Source of the DNA: Pachyseris speciosa
Taxonomy: Eukaryota; Cnidaria; Anthozoa; Scleractinia; Pachyseridae
NCBI GenBank assembly: GCA_016490735.1
Contig: JAEMWC010000048.1
Location: forward strand, 1,188,501-1,252,500
Length of the DNA stretch: 64,000 nucleotides
Direction of reading: 5' to 3'
In this document: piece by piece, positions 33,527 to 37,831 of the stretch
How the letters are laid out: each line of letters starts with the position of its first letter
Position numbering within the stretch: the first letter of the stretch is position 1
Notes under the pieces: generated by a model
Told to the model about the DNA's origin: nothing
Seen by the model: only the letters and a program-made list of their open reading frames with translations
Databases searched by the model: none
Position numbers and translations under genes: made by a program

Positions 33527-35358
33527 CTCCGGAACTAATGCAGATATTTGCAAACGGTAAATGGCATTTTTATTCTTTCATGGACTTCTATGTGATACAC
33601 CTAAAATATCAAGGGGTCAAAATTTGATCATAGTACCACTTTAATTGAATAAAATGAAGGGACGGACGGACGCATGGAGTTATTATTCTGCTTCCGCGCA
33701 GACCTAACTCGGTTCGCTTTTTTATGCTTCAGGTTGGCTTAGCGATGGATGTAGAGAAAGCCCTGCCAAGAAAACTCAGAAAACGACTTCTGCCAGATAG
33801 AGAAACAGTCCGACCAAATCAGTACACAGGACTAAGCGGCCTGTGGTTCAGGCCGCCCATCTCGGCAGGGGACATCAGAACGGCTCTGAAACCAAACAAG
33901 GTTAGTCCGCCTGAATGATCGAGACGGGCATGGAGTTACCTTTTACCTCCGCGGAGACAGTTGGTGAAAACAACGTTTTCTCACAACTGATGGAAAGAAT
34001 GTTGCTAATCCGATAACTCCCTAGCGCTCTGGTCCCAGTTGGTCAAAGACCGGATAACCTTATATTGCGGATAAGTAGCTATCCAGCGGATCAAGTTAAA
34101 ATGTACTGCAACTGATACACGCTTATCCATTAAATAACTTTATCCGCTCTTTCAACAACTTAAATATATTCTTGGGCAGAAAGAAACAAGGTGAACCAAA
34201 CTTAGCTCATCGACCATTCGATCAAAAATCCAACGCCGTAACCTCTGTAGAAACGTGTTTACATAAAACTAGAAGTAAACATTGCTTATTGACTGCGTTC
34301 TGAAACAGTATTGATATTTGAGACCACAACGGGTCATTTGGCTCAATGGCCGCCAAGCTGCATGGCTTGTGTACTTTATTGGTTTGAGACCAAAAAATGC
34401 CAGCGAGGACGGCTCACTTGGTCTAAATTGTTACCGCAACGAGGAACTTTGCTAAACTATGGCCGCCAGCTATTTGGCATAGGCGAAAAATCCTGAGAAA
34501 ATAGACCGTGTTCGGAGGATTCTACCAAAGTCAGAAAAAGCACACATTTCCTTCAGACTGATAAATCGTACATAGAAATCTGTGATTGTCACAGATTGAA
34601 GGAAATATTATAAGGCATTTACTTACTGAGAAAATACGAAACAGTCCTGAAGTCCCTGAACACCTCGACGCTACGCAACTAGAAAAGTACAACACGCACG
34701 AGGTGAAGTTGCGCAATGGCACTGAGTATTACGTTATTCAAAATGGCGCCGAAATGGTACATGACCCCACGATAACATTTCGCAAAGCTTTCGCCTTGCT
34801 TACACATGACAGGACCCCCACAAATTACGTAGCGTTTTCCCAGCGTCGAAAAAATCGAAAAAGTATTGAAGAACAAATTTACGAAACAAGACGATACAAA
34901 ATGAATGAACGAAAGCAAACCATGTACAAATTAAAAGTGGATAAGGGACACAGCCGCTTGAAGGTATTTTTGTATGATAATTAAATGCAAGGCAGTGAAC
35001 AAACGTTAGCTAATTTATGTCCTGGTTACAGTCATTATTCACGGGGTAAATTTAAAAGAGAAAAAATAATCGCGGGGTCAGTGTGAAAACGTTTAACGTA
35101 GGGGCTAGAGTACCTTGAAATGAAAGGTGATATAAGTCTGTTCTTGTTACCTCGCTTGTTTGTTTTCTCGGCTAGAGTTCCCTTGAAAAGCTGAACGAGC
35201 GAACTGAGGAGCTCCAGGAAACTGTAATGTCAATGAAGAACCGCTTAAAGACAATGCAATATAACCAGGAGGAATTGCACAAAATGTTGGCAGGAATAGT
35301 TAAAAAACTGGAGGCCATTGTGGAAGGAGATGACGATGAGGATGACCAGCTGTTTTAG
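2752..35358 (+). CDS. TRPA-family ankyrin-repeat cation channel (5' end missing, 17 exons visible)
   Basis: A multi-exon gene for a TRPA-type non-selective cation channel of the plasma membrane, the family that includes chemical and thermal sensors. Residues 1-428 form about 12-13 ankyrin repeats (many TPLHLAA and TPLDCAA motifs). Residues 429-560 are the linker, including TPMRKLI and HPLMIM, both conserved in TRPA. S1 lies at about 595-615, S2 at 633-657, S3 at 670-690, then S4 and S5 to 769. The pore helix and filter [12 protein letters not shown] lie at about 784-795 and S6 at 805-826, ending [12 protein letters not shown]. The tail holds a coiled coil and an acidic end. Joined exons total 3266 nt, one short of 1089 codons; the deficit maps to a C run at 8000-8004. 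All introns have GT..AG ends. Earlier exons are outside or unrecognised. The filter GEFDFDD resembles painless/pyrexia-like TRPA channels more than vertebrate TRPA1 (inference). Confidence 0.93.
3903..3951. repeat. (CA)n and (ATA)n microsatellites in an intron
   Basis: About ten CA units are followed by about ten ATA units. The rest of the intron 3261-4035 is AT-rich with scattered CATGCATGCA and CATCCATC runs. Nothing else is recognised in it. Confidence 0.85.
4036..4219 (+). CDS. TRPA exon b: ankyrin repeats
   Basis: Acceptor TTTGCAG and donor GTACAA. The first base completes the codon split by the previous intron. Encodes [20 protein letters not shown] followed by a [16 protein letters not shown] helix-loop and a partial further repeat ending DTLK in phase 0. 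Confidence 0.92.
4220..5298. other. TRPA intron without recognised features
   Basis: AT-rich intron. No repeat family, RNA gene or conserved coding signal was recognised. The short reading frames at 4361-4634 have no coding character. Confidence 0.6.
5299..5406 (+). CDS. TRPA exon c: ankyrin repeat
   Basis: Acceptor TTTTTACAG and donor GTTGGT, 36 codons, phase 0 at both ends. Encodes [20 protein letters not shown] then [16 protein letters not shown], a standard repeat core. The donor GTTGGT is weaker than the others in the gene. Confidence 0.9.
5513..7415. repeat. 1.9 kb hexanucleotide satellite, (AGTGAC/AGTGAT)n
   Basis: Intronic array of six-base units AGTGAC, AGTGAT, AGTGGC and AACAGC. 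Because the unit is a codon multiple without stops, it gives spurious frames on both strands: Ser-Asp runs of up to 526 residues, Thr-Val runs, and Leu-Ser runs on the minus strand. A higher-order structure is visible: the block around 5712-5750, with CAATGGCAGTGGCAGTGACT, recurs at about 6348, roughly 636 bp away. The flanking exons join in phase without it, so it is intron. Bases 7416-7947 hold nothing recognised. Confidence 0.92.
7948..8035 (+). CDS. TRPA exon d: ankyrin repeat with a 1-base deletion
   Basis: Acceptor TATATTTAG and donor GTATAAAG. Begins [19 protein letters not shown] in frame and then breaks. With one more C in the run 8000-8004 the frame would read [13 protein letters not shown], the textbook ankyrin core, and would leave the exon in the phase the next exon requires. 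As written, the exon shifts into a wrong frame. Either an assembly undercall or a disabling mutation. Confidence 0.85.
8036..9070. other. Start of a 6.7 kb TRPA intron; diverged internal duplication
   Basis: Two diverged direct copies, about 8373-8500 and 8645-8750, share GGTTTGCCGA, GCCTCG(T/C)ACGTG and TGTGACAGTTCTA(C/T)ATTTAG. A third partial match lies at about 8768. No coding signal is seen. A short GTTCA tandem (8939-8957) and TATG/TA microsatellites close the stretch. Confidence 0.5.
9080..9150 (-). mobile_element. tRNA-like sequence (SINE head or tRNA pseudogene)
   Basis: 71 nt folding as a cloverleaf on the minus strand: a 7 bp acceptor stem (GGTTCAG with CTGAGCC, one wobble), D stem GCCT/AGGC, and a perfect T stem CCAGG/CCTGG around TTCGATT. 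The anticodon stem has one mismatch. The loop CCGGTAA has C where U33 is expected and reads as anticodon GGT, not used by standard eukaryotic tRNA-Thr genes. I therefore read it as a SINE head or pseudogene. Confidence 0.6.
9302..9370. repeat. (TA)n microsatellite
   Basis: Nearly pure TA dinucleotides immediately before the left arm of the 9404-10068 palindrome. Another short TA run follows the palindrome at about 10069-10084. Insertion or growth next to TA tracts is common for Penelope-like elements. Confidence 0.9.
9404..10068. mobile_element. Long palindromic element, about 300 bp arms
   Basis: Bases 9404-9703 and 9767-10068 are inverted copies with a spacer of about 60 bp. The outer ends read ACTAAAAACAATGAAAACCC and its complement. 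The arms hold CGCGTAGCGC, a TGCGTCAC segment and an AATTGTAATTACAATTA stretch. Both arms contain a hammerhead-like motif (see 9978-10035). The head-to-head arrangement with TA tracts on both sides suggests a pseudo-LTR pair of a Penelope-like element that has lost its coding part (inference). Confidence 0.75.
9978..10035 (+). ncRNA. Hammerhead-ribozyme-like motif in palindrome arm
   Basis: Order of elements: ACTTTGCT (9978-9985, could pair with AGCAAAGT at 10028-10035), CTGAAGA core (9990-9996), helix II GCCGC-AACA-GCGGT (9997-10010), GAAA (10011-10014), palindromic CGCG (10015-10018), then TA. This matches CUGANGA / helix II / GAAA / helix III / UH. Helix III has only one strand and would need a dimer. 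The left arm copy has CTGAAGG, which breaks the core. Hammerheads in Penelope-like elements are established; this instance is inference. Confidence 0.4.
10382..11413 (-). pseudogene. Penelope-like element: RT end plus GIY-YIG endonuclease (5'-truncated)
   Basis: About 343 codons open from the arm boundary to the stop at 10382. The N-terminal end, [13 protein letters not shown] then [14 protein letters not shown], matches the last part of Penelope reverse transcriptase (thumb region). [20 protein letters not shown] is a family signature. A cysteine motif (CSSTRCEIC) precedes the GIY-YIG domain: VIYLLSC (GIY position), KQYVGST (YIG position), FRLRFNNH (catalytic Arg) and LLEKEGQW (catalytic Glu). 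The endonuclease residues look intact, but the RT palm and fingers are absent, so it cannot move by itself. The first ATG-like codon has no meaning; the frame is simply open at its 5' end. Confidence 0.85.
11611..11648 (+). ncRNA. Minimal hammerhead-like motif in the Penelope arm
   Basis: CACC (11611-11614), CTGAGGA (11615-11621), an extra A, helix II GACTGT-TCTAC-ACAGTC (11623-11639), GAAA (11640-11643), TATA, then GGTG, which pairs with CACC as helix I. The inverted arm carries the complement at about 10186-10222. The unpaired A before helix II and the two-base-pair helix III are deviations. It is similar in layout to the motif at 9978-10035. Function is inferred only. Confidence 0.35.
11688..11826. 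repeat. (ATAC)n then (AT)n microsatellite
   Basis: About 20 ATAC units followed by about 25 AT units, starting immediately after the right arm of the Penelope-like element. The Tyr-Ile frames it generates are spurious. Confidence 0.95.
12766..14058 (-). pseudogene. Gag-like ORF of a tyrosine-recombinase (DIRS-like) retrotransposon, frameshifted
   Basis: The minus strand reads through three frames. The first segment (to about 13310) contains [20 protein letters not shown] and [19 protein letters not shown]. After one shift comes [19 protein letters not shown] then [16 protein letters not shown]. After a second shift near 13100 comes [15 protein letters not shown] then DLYNFHT. A zinc-knuckle cluster follows, CHSWNDGQC....C..RHVCEVC....H....C. 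This order matches gag-like proteins of DIRS/Ngaro-type elements in cnidarians. At least two frameshifts make it a relic. No reverse transcriptase or recombinase is seen downstream (12200-12765), where only a Ser-rich frame remains. Confidence 0.65.
14059..14761. other. Intron stretch without recognised features
   Basis: Single-copy-looking AT-rich sequence between the retroelement relic and the next TRPA exon. No repeat family or gene recognised. Confidence 0.5.
14762..14908 (+). CDS. TRPA exon e: ankyrin repeat
   Basis: Acceptor GTGTTAAG (a poor polypyrimidine tract) and donor GTGGGTGA. After completing a split Arg codon it reads [20 protein letters not shown] then [12 protein letters not shown] and [10 protein letters not shown], ending phase 2. 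The frame agrees with the neighbours only if the C-run deletion in the previous exon is corrected. Confidence 0.88.
15378..15790. mobile_element. Foldback element rich in TAAGCCCC units
   Basis: The left end GCGTAAAAGCTCTATTAAGC and the right end GCTAAATAGAGCTGTTACGG are inverted copies. The interior repeats AATAAGCCCCCC several times, with a 160 bp AT-rich core. It has the size and structure of a MITE. Located in the intron after 14908; the target duplication is not clear. Confidence 0.6.
15907..16382. repeat. Minisatellite of TTGTTGTTGTTTGATTCTG-type units
   Basis: About 25 irregular units mixing GTT triplets with GATTCTG or TTTTTTCTG. The array spans nearly the whole space before the next exon. 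T-rich on the + strand. Confidence 0.93.
16487..16598 (+). CDS. TRPA exon f: ankyrin repeat (TPLDCAA type)
   Basis: Acceptor TTGAAG and donor GTAACC. Reads [20 protein letters not shown] then [17 protein letters not shown], ending in phase 0. The WTPLDCAA version of the repeat core is typical of the penultimate TRPA repeats. Confidence 0.92.
16850..17130. mobile_element. Degenerate MITE relic related to 45158-45422
   Basis: Shares TTGTTGCGGAAGCAAAAT and repeated GTGTCC...AAAATTTTGTGTCC palindromic phrases with the element at 45158. Ends are not definable. Overlapping reading frames here are by-products of the palindromes. The rest of the intron (17131-17764) shows nothing recognised. Confidence 0.4.
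17765..17901 (+). CDS. TRPA exon g: last ankyrin repeats
   Basis: Acceptor TTTTTCTACAG and donor GTATGAG. Encodes [20 protein letters not shown] then [20 protein letters not shown] and IDHGRK, the conserved end of the TRPA ankyrin domain; the split Lys codon (phase 2) continues in the exon at 24580. Confidence 0.93.
17948..18484. mobile_element. 537 bp MITE with TAATTAACGCG-type interior
   Basis: Perfect terminal inverted repeat of 18-19 bp: CCTTATTATAGGAAATTAA at the left and its near-complement TTAATTTTCTATAATAAGG at the right. The interior repeats AATTAACGCGA and AAATTAACACG motifs. A fragment with the same phrases lies at about 15005-15130. The target duplication is not clear. No coding capacity. 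Confidence 0.75.
18655..19345 (+). pseudogene. 3' end of a LINE (non-LTR RT C-terminus plus 3'UTR)
   Basis: A frame of about 125 codons ending at 19034 carries [36 protein letters not shown] and [19 protein letters not shown], the conserved C-terminal region of CR1/L2-like reverse transcriptases. It is followed by a (TTTA)n-rich 3'UTR and an AAGTGAAAGTGAAAG-type tail at about 19329-19344. The tail abuts the left end of the 19364 element closely. 5'-truncated, sense to TRPA. Confidence 0.75.
19364..23945. mobile_element. Non-autonomous DNA transposon with 0.8-1.1 kb inverted arms and TTAA ends
   Basis: The ends are TTAAGAGGCAGTCCCGCTAA on the left and its complement, closing GGACTGCCTCTTAA, on the right. 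The left arm (19364-20166) and right arm (22858-23945) are near-identical inverted copies. They differ by a roughly 300 bp segment, including a C20 tract, found only in the right arm (about 22971-23286). A TTAA target and a purine-rich GAGGC terminus fit Kolobok- or piggyBac-type elements (inference). The 2.7 kb centre encodes no recognisable transposase; its Cys-rich frames at 20820-21588 on the minus strand are broken. Confidence 0.75.
21555..22219. mobile_element. 665 bp nested MITE with TA target duplication
   Basis: TIRs GGCTCTTACCGATAGT and its complement are flanked by TA (21553-21554 and 22220-22221), fitting a Tc1/mariner-type insertion. The host continues as GCCGCGC on both sides, CCGCGCA|TA and TA|GCCGCGC. 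A + strand frame (about 21836-21970) starts [20 protein letters not shown] and soon stops; it is not recognised. Confidence 0.65.
23945..24404. mobile_element. Foldback element abutting the long-TIR transposon
   Basis: The left arm from AAGTGTCTATATTGTCTTCTG and the right arm ending CAGAAGACGACATAGACACTT are inverted copies that continue inward through GTTCAAAAAAGTTTCGAATTC and GCTTGAGCCACGCCCA. The left arm has gained a (GT)n(T)n tract. The central loop is about 80 bp, with a GGTCTATTCCTGG palindrome. It shares its first TTAA with the right end of the 19364-23945 element. Confidence 0.7.
23966..24031. repeat. (GT)n followed by poly-T
   Basis: About 22 GT units then about 21 T, inside the left arm of the foldback element; the matching arm has only a short A tract, so the expansion occurred after insertion. 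Confidence 0.93.
24580..24695 (+). CDS. TRPA exon h: ankyrin-to-membrane linker
   Basis: Acceptor GGGAACAG and donor GTACGT. Completes HGRK then [20 protein letters not shown] followed by [11 protein letters not shown], a highly conserved TRPA linker signature. Ends in phase 1. Confidence 0.93.
24925..25119 (-). mobile_element. tRNA-headed SINE (same family as 28684-28976)
   Basis: On the minus strand the head reads GGTAGTGTAGTGGTTG...GGCCCGGGTTC, followed by the family body ATGTGGGTTGAGTTTGTTG and CTCCTCAAAAACCAATATTT. 3' end near 24925. Diverged; no tail preserved. Confidence 0.7.
25602..25882 (+). CDS. TRPA exon i: pre-S1 linker
   Basis: Acceptor GCTTCTCAG and donor GTAAGG. Encodes [14 protein letters not shown], an acidic stretch [16 protein letters not shown], a charged helix and NHPLMIM at the end, which corresponds to the conserved HPL.IM element before S1. 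Phase 0 out. Confidence 0.93.
25971..26436 (+). pseudogene. PIF/Harbinger relic: 5' terminus plus HARBI1-like transposase start
   Basis: Begins TTA|GGGCCATTCATACGGGAG with a TTA at the expected target-site position, followed by repeated GACGCG(T/A)... palindromic subterminal motifs. From 26207 a frame without stops reads [20 protein letters not shown] then [19 protein letters not shown] and [20 protein letters not shown]. That FR(L/M)SR.SF..LC pattern is the N-terminal region of HARBI1-type nucleases. The coding part stops near 26436, where SINE sequence begins; the catalytic DDE domain is absent. Confidence 0.6.
26449..26600 (+). mobile_element. Truncated SINE body (family of 26641)
   Basis: Starts with a T-arm remnant CCCGTACAAGCC, then CAGGCCTTATTTTCCTACTG and CATAACTGCGATGATCATTC, ending in TTTTCATATATTCATT. 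Direct partner of the following full head, so the two form a tandem pair. Confidence 0.7.
26641..26790 (+). mobile_element. tRNA-derived SINE with GGT anticodon-like loop
   Basis: The head (26641-26712) has a perfect 7 bp acceptor stem GGCTTGT/ACAAGCC, box A TAGCTCAGTTGG and box B GGTTCGAATCC. The anticodon loop CCGGTAT reads GGT with C33, and the D stem carries a mismatch. The body TTTTTTCAGGCTTTATCTTC...CATAACTGCGATAATCG matches other copies at 26449, 40670, 55088 and 55345. I read it as a SINE, not a working tRNA gene. Confidence 0.75.
27068..27355 (+). CDS. TRPA exon j: S1 and S2
   Basis: Acceptor TTTTATAG and donor GTAAGT, 96 codons. [20 protein letters not shown] is followed by S1 ([18 protein letters not shown]), an extracellular loop with an NGTT sequon, and S2 ([16 protein letters not shown]). 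Without the intron, the frame runs into the following hexamer array and yields a spurious 199-residue protein. Confidence 0.94.
27366..27635. repeat. Hexanucleotide satellite (GTTACC/GTTATC)n
   Basis: About 45 six-base units with C/T variation at one position, directly after the S2 exon donor site. Gives Val-Thr-Ile and Leu-Ser shadow frames. A second hexamer array in the same gene after 5513-7415. Confidence 0.93.
28684..28976 (+). mobile_element. tRNA-derived SINE ending in (TGATT)n
   Basis: Head GGGATGGCGCAGTGATGAGA with box B GGTTCGATTCCC, then body ATGTGGGTTGAGTTTGTTG, TCTGCGTACTCCGGTTTTCC and CTATCGAGCTTAATTGAATT, and a tail of TGATT/TGATTT repeats at 28956-28976, only about 20 bp before the next exon. 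A minus-strand relative lies at 24925-25119. Reading frames overlapping it on the minus strand are spurious. Confidence 0.82.
28997..29121 (+). CDS. TRPA exon k: S3
   Basis: Acceptor TTTTCTCTCAG and donor GTAAATC. Encodes [20 protein letters not shown] then [14 protein letters not shown] and FLLVLNR, ending phase 2. The ENLLEW..YI pattern corresponds to the conserved start of S3 in TRPA. Confidence 0.93.
29357..29441. repeat. (TTC)n microsatellite
   Basis: About 28 TTC triplets. Produces a poly-Glu frame on the minus strand (29211-29774) with no other coding evidence. Confidence 0.97.
29892..30102 (+). CDS. TRPA exon l: S4 and S5
   Basis: Acceptor TTTCTCGACAG and donor GTGAGAG. After the split Arg it reads [36 protein letters not shown] and [19 protein letters not shown], i.e. 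S4, the S4-S5 linker and S5. The FGLAFYTLL end matches the conserved FGL.FY.LL of TRPA S5. Ends phase 0. Confidence 0.95.
30697..30867 (+). CDS. TRPA exon m: pore and S6
   Basis: Acceptor TTTATTTCAG and donor GTAAGAC, 57 codons. Pore region [19 protein letters not shown], with acidic Glu and Asp residues at and after the filter, then S6 [19 protein letters not shown]. The acidic filter agrees with a calcium-permeable cation pore (family knowledge). Confidence 0.95.
31055..31150. repeat. Near-perfect 96 bp palindrome
   Basis: Arms AGTTGATCAGTGTAAATTGA and the complement TCAATTTACACTATCAACT meet at AAGCTGACGTCAGCTT. One arm of each pair carries small differences. The phrases resemble the terminal sequence of cnidarian Penelope-like elements joined head to head (from familiarity, not searched). 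Confidence 0.75.
31749..31817 (+). CDS. TRPA exon n: post-S6 segment
   Basis: Acceptor TTCTTTAAG and donor GTATGAAC, 23 codons. [20 protein letters not shown] is the TRP-helix-like region right after S6, equivalent to the conserved IGLAVGDI.EVQ of TRPA channels. Confidence 0.93.
32140..32890. mobile_element. Cluster of three related MITE copies
   Basis: A central copy (32409-32763) has inverted ends AGGGAGCTTAGC and GCTTAAGCTCCCT, with ACGTCACTTCAAAATATAAC and CACGTGCAGAGCGATTG inside. A 5' fragment (about 32140-32400) and a 3' fragment (32764-32890) of the same family flank it. A fourth copy lies at 36436-36762. Non-coding. Confidence 0.65.
32891..33732. other. Intron remainder without recognised features
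   Basis: Repetitive-looking AT-rich sequence with phrases such as GTGACGTCATGTGAAAAC, but no family could be named and no coding signal seen. Confidence 0.45.
33733..33900 (+). CDS. TRPA exon o: proximal C-terminal domain
   Basis: Acceptor TTATGCTTCAG and donor GTTAGTCC, 56 codons. [20 protein letters not shown] then [19 protein letters not shown]. The ALPRKLRK segment aligns with the KKLP..LR region of TRPA1 after S6. Phase 0. Confidence 0.9.
34595..34963 (+). CDS. TRPA exon p: distal C-terminal domain
   Basis: Acceptor GATTGTCACAG and donor GTATTTT, 123 codons, phase 0. Begins [16 protein letters not shown] and ends [11 protein letters not shown] Lys/Arg-rich helical stretch ([19 protein letters not shown]) occupies the second half. 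Longer than the corresponding part of vertebrate TRPA1; no named domain recognised. Confidence 0.88.
35176..35358 (+). CDS. TRPA exon q: terminal coiled coil and stop
   Basis: Acceptor [30 protein letters not shown] then a heptad-like helix ([18 protein letters not shown]) and an acidic end [10 protein letters not shown] before TAG. A C-terminal coiled coil is common to TRPA channels and supports tetramer assembly (family knowledge). No AATAAA signal is evident close downstream. Confidence 0.92.
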   Translation, partial: SSLEKLNERTEELQETVMSMKNRLKTMQYNQEELHKMLAGIVKKLEAIVEGDDDEDDQLF

Positions 35359-35462
35359 TCACGTGACTCAGTGCTCGCTGACCGATGGCCAGAGTATGAC
35401 AGCGAAGAAGGCTAGTTGTGTACATACAACCGTGACTGCAAATTTGAAGCTCAGTAACCTAA

Positions 35463-35858
35463 GGGGCTGTTAACATGGAGGCAGGAAGATCCTAGCACTA
35501 GGAAGATCCTAGACGGCGAACAAGCTTTTCGTTTGGTTTACATGCCCAGAAATTTCGGTCGAAAATTTCGACGTAATTGTCTTCCTTTAGCCGCTGATCG
35601 CCCGGCCCCGCCATGTTTGGTTGGTTTGTTGTTGTTGTCCCTGGTACTAGGATCTTCCTAGCGAAAGCAGTTTACATGGTGCTAGGATCTTCCTACTTCT
35701 CAGCTAGGATGATCCTAGGACAAGGACGATCCTAGCGCTAGGGCCAAGTACAACCCTTTGCATGTAAACTGAATACAGAAAACCTTTGATACTAGAATGA
35801 TCCGCCTTCTAGGATCTTCCTGGTGCTAGGATCTTCCTCCCTCCATGTAAAGGTGGCC
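35463..35858. mobile_element. 396 bp MITE with TAA target duplication
   Basis: TAA at 35460-35462 and 35859-35861. Imperfect TIRs: CATGGAGGCAGGAAGATCCT at the left and its counterpart AGGATCTTCCTCCCTCCATG at the right. Interior palindromic repeats of AGGATCTTCCTAG and its complement. PIF/Harbinger-like by target size. Confidence 0.8.
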
Positions 35859-36435
35859 TAAGTTACATAAAAAGCGCTGTAATGTGTTGTGTGGTTTACT
35901 TTAGAATCGCCGGTGCTGTCATAGGATTACGGAAGAGCCAACCGATCTGCTTTGTGGTTAGGGTTGCCTCGCGCAACTATGATTAGTGTCAAACTTGGAT
36001 GTTTGTCAGAAATTCTCAAAATTAAGTTATGCTTTAAAATGTGACCGTAGATTGACCAAGAAGAAAATCTGAAGTTTTCGACTAAGCACTATCAAAGTCG
36101 GGAATGTTCGATGTACAAAATAACATTTACTCAGTTAAGGATTATGTTCTCTGAAAGTTGCACTGAAATCGCGCATTTATCTCCAGGCTGCAAAGCAAAA
36201 CATATAAATTGCTTCAATGGCACGAATTCGACGAAGTAAATTATTAAAACATTTATTTAGAAGCTGCCGGAATTTTGCACTATCACCCGAGTGCAGAAGG
36301 AATTAGATATTGCCCTCATAACTAACAGTACAGTTTAGAAACGGAGTAGTAAAAATAGGACTTCATAGGTCAGCAGTCGCCGTATTCTGGGTTTCCGCCC
36401 AGATCGGCGAAACAAAGTAAGTAGCAAATGAAATT

Positions 36436-36762
36436 AGAGAGCTTAAGCAACGACGACGGCAACGGCATGTAACTGTGTAATGTAACTTCTCGTTCTTGTA
36501 ACTCTTTCGCGATTTTTCCAGCTTGTTTTAAAATGCTGGCGAACTATCCTGGAGCCAAATTAGTAAAAACGTCTTTGAAGTTGAGAAAAAGAACGAAGAG
36601 TTCACCGTCATGCGCTCACGTTCAGTCATTTCACGTAGTTGTTTTGCTGAGGACGCAAATAAATGTACCAAAATGTAAAACGCACGTGCAGAGCGATTGT
36701 TTTTGTTTTTGTTCGTTAAGCCTATTGTTTTGTGACGTTATCGTTGCCGTCGCCGTCCCTCT
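36436..36762. mobile_element. MITE (same family as 32409-32763)
   Basis: Ends TTAGAGAGCTTAAGC... and ...GTCCCTCTAA, with shared interior AACTTCTCGTT(C/G)TTGTAAC, AAATGCTGGCGAACT and CACGTGCAGAGCGATTG. Non-coding; reading frames here are incidental. Confidence 0.7.
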
Positions 36763-36910
36763 AAATTAACAAACTGTGAAGTCTGCCCTCACGGCATAAA
36801 CTTATGTTTGTTTCCTAAGTTTGTGTTTGTGAACCCTGACAGCGTTACCCAAGTTTTTTCCCACAAATACGGTTGTAAACGCGTAGTTTCGTGATGCAAA
36901 TATTCAAAGG

Positions 36911-37048
36911 ACCTATGGGGACAGGGCATTTTCAGTTGCAGCACCAAAGCTCTGGAATGCCCTGCCCCTTGACATTAGGAATAGCGGATCGATCACTCTT
37001 TTTAAATGTAAATTAAAGACTTTTCTTTTTAAGAAATATTATTTATAA
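36911..37048 (+). pseudogene. LINE ORF2 C-terminal remnant
   Basis: A 45-codon frame ending TAA carries YGDRAFSVAAPKLWNALPL then FKCKLKTFLFKKYYL, the C-terminal signature of RTE/CR1-type cnidarian LINEs. It is followed by a 3'UTR (GAAGCGCCATAGAGCAGC, TATGGCGCTATATAAATGCC) and an (ATTATT)n tail to about 37150. 5'-truncated. Confidence 0.8.
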
Positions 37049-37831
37049 TTTTTTACAAAATTTTTAACTGTAGAATTGTGAAGCGCCATAGAGCAGCTAG
37101 TGTATATGGCGCTATATAAATGCCATAATTATTATTTATTATTATTTATTTAATATTTCAACATCGCTTGATTTCGCAAGCCCGTGCTACGTGGGAGATA
37201 AATATTAGGTATTGCAAGAATTATGAAAACTCTTGAGTTGAGATTTGGAAAAGTGATAAAGGGGATAAACCGTTTTCCGTGGGAAACCATTTGATTTGAT
37301 TTTCCCTGAACCGATGTGTCTATTGCAAAATTAATCTCTGTTGACTTGGAGCAAAGTTTTATTAATAAAATATTTCGACGTTATCGCAGCGTCTTCACTC
37401 GCAACGAGTGTCGGTAATGTGGTCATAAGCCACGTGACCTACAGGGGTGGATCTATGGGAGGGGAGGGGCGGGGAGTATACGCACGGCTTTCTAATATAA
37501 CTAGTATTCTGAAAAAAAAAAACGTGGTTTATCGGTGTTGAAGTAAAATATTTTGCAGCCCTTTCCTAAGAAGAAAGCTGGATCCACCCCGTATTTAAAC
37601 ACGTAGTAAAGAGGTGGTAATTCGAGGCCGCCATCTCGGTATTTATATTGGCATTTAACTTACTGTTGCTAAGCAAACACCATTGATAATGACTATCAAG
37701 ACTGCAAAATAAATTTGCCTATTCTGATGTTTTGTTTTATTTTCCAAGGTAGCAAGCCTCTGCTTTTTCGGCAATTCGCATCCTCTTTGAAGCTCTTATT
37801 AGCAAAGGTACGAGGCCAAGTGATCGTGGTT

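Noticed and set aside
37367..37420. Third hammerhead-like motif (minus strand, GTGAAGA then GACG/CGTC and GAAA)
   Set aside because: The core starts G instead of C and helix II does not abut the core; it may be a Penelope-like terminus, but the ribozyme claim is too weak.
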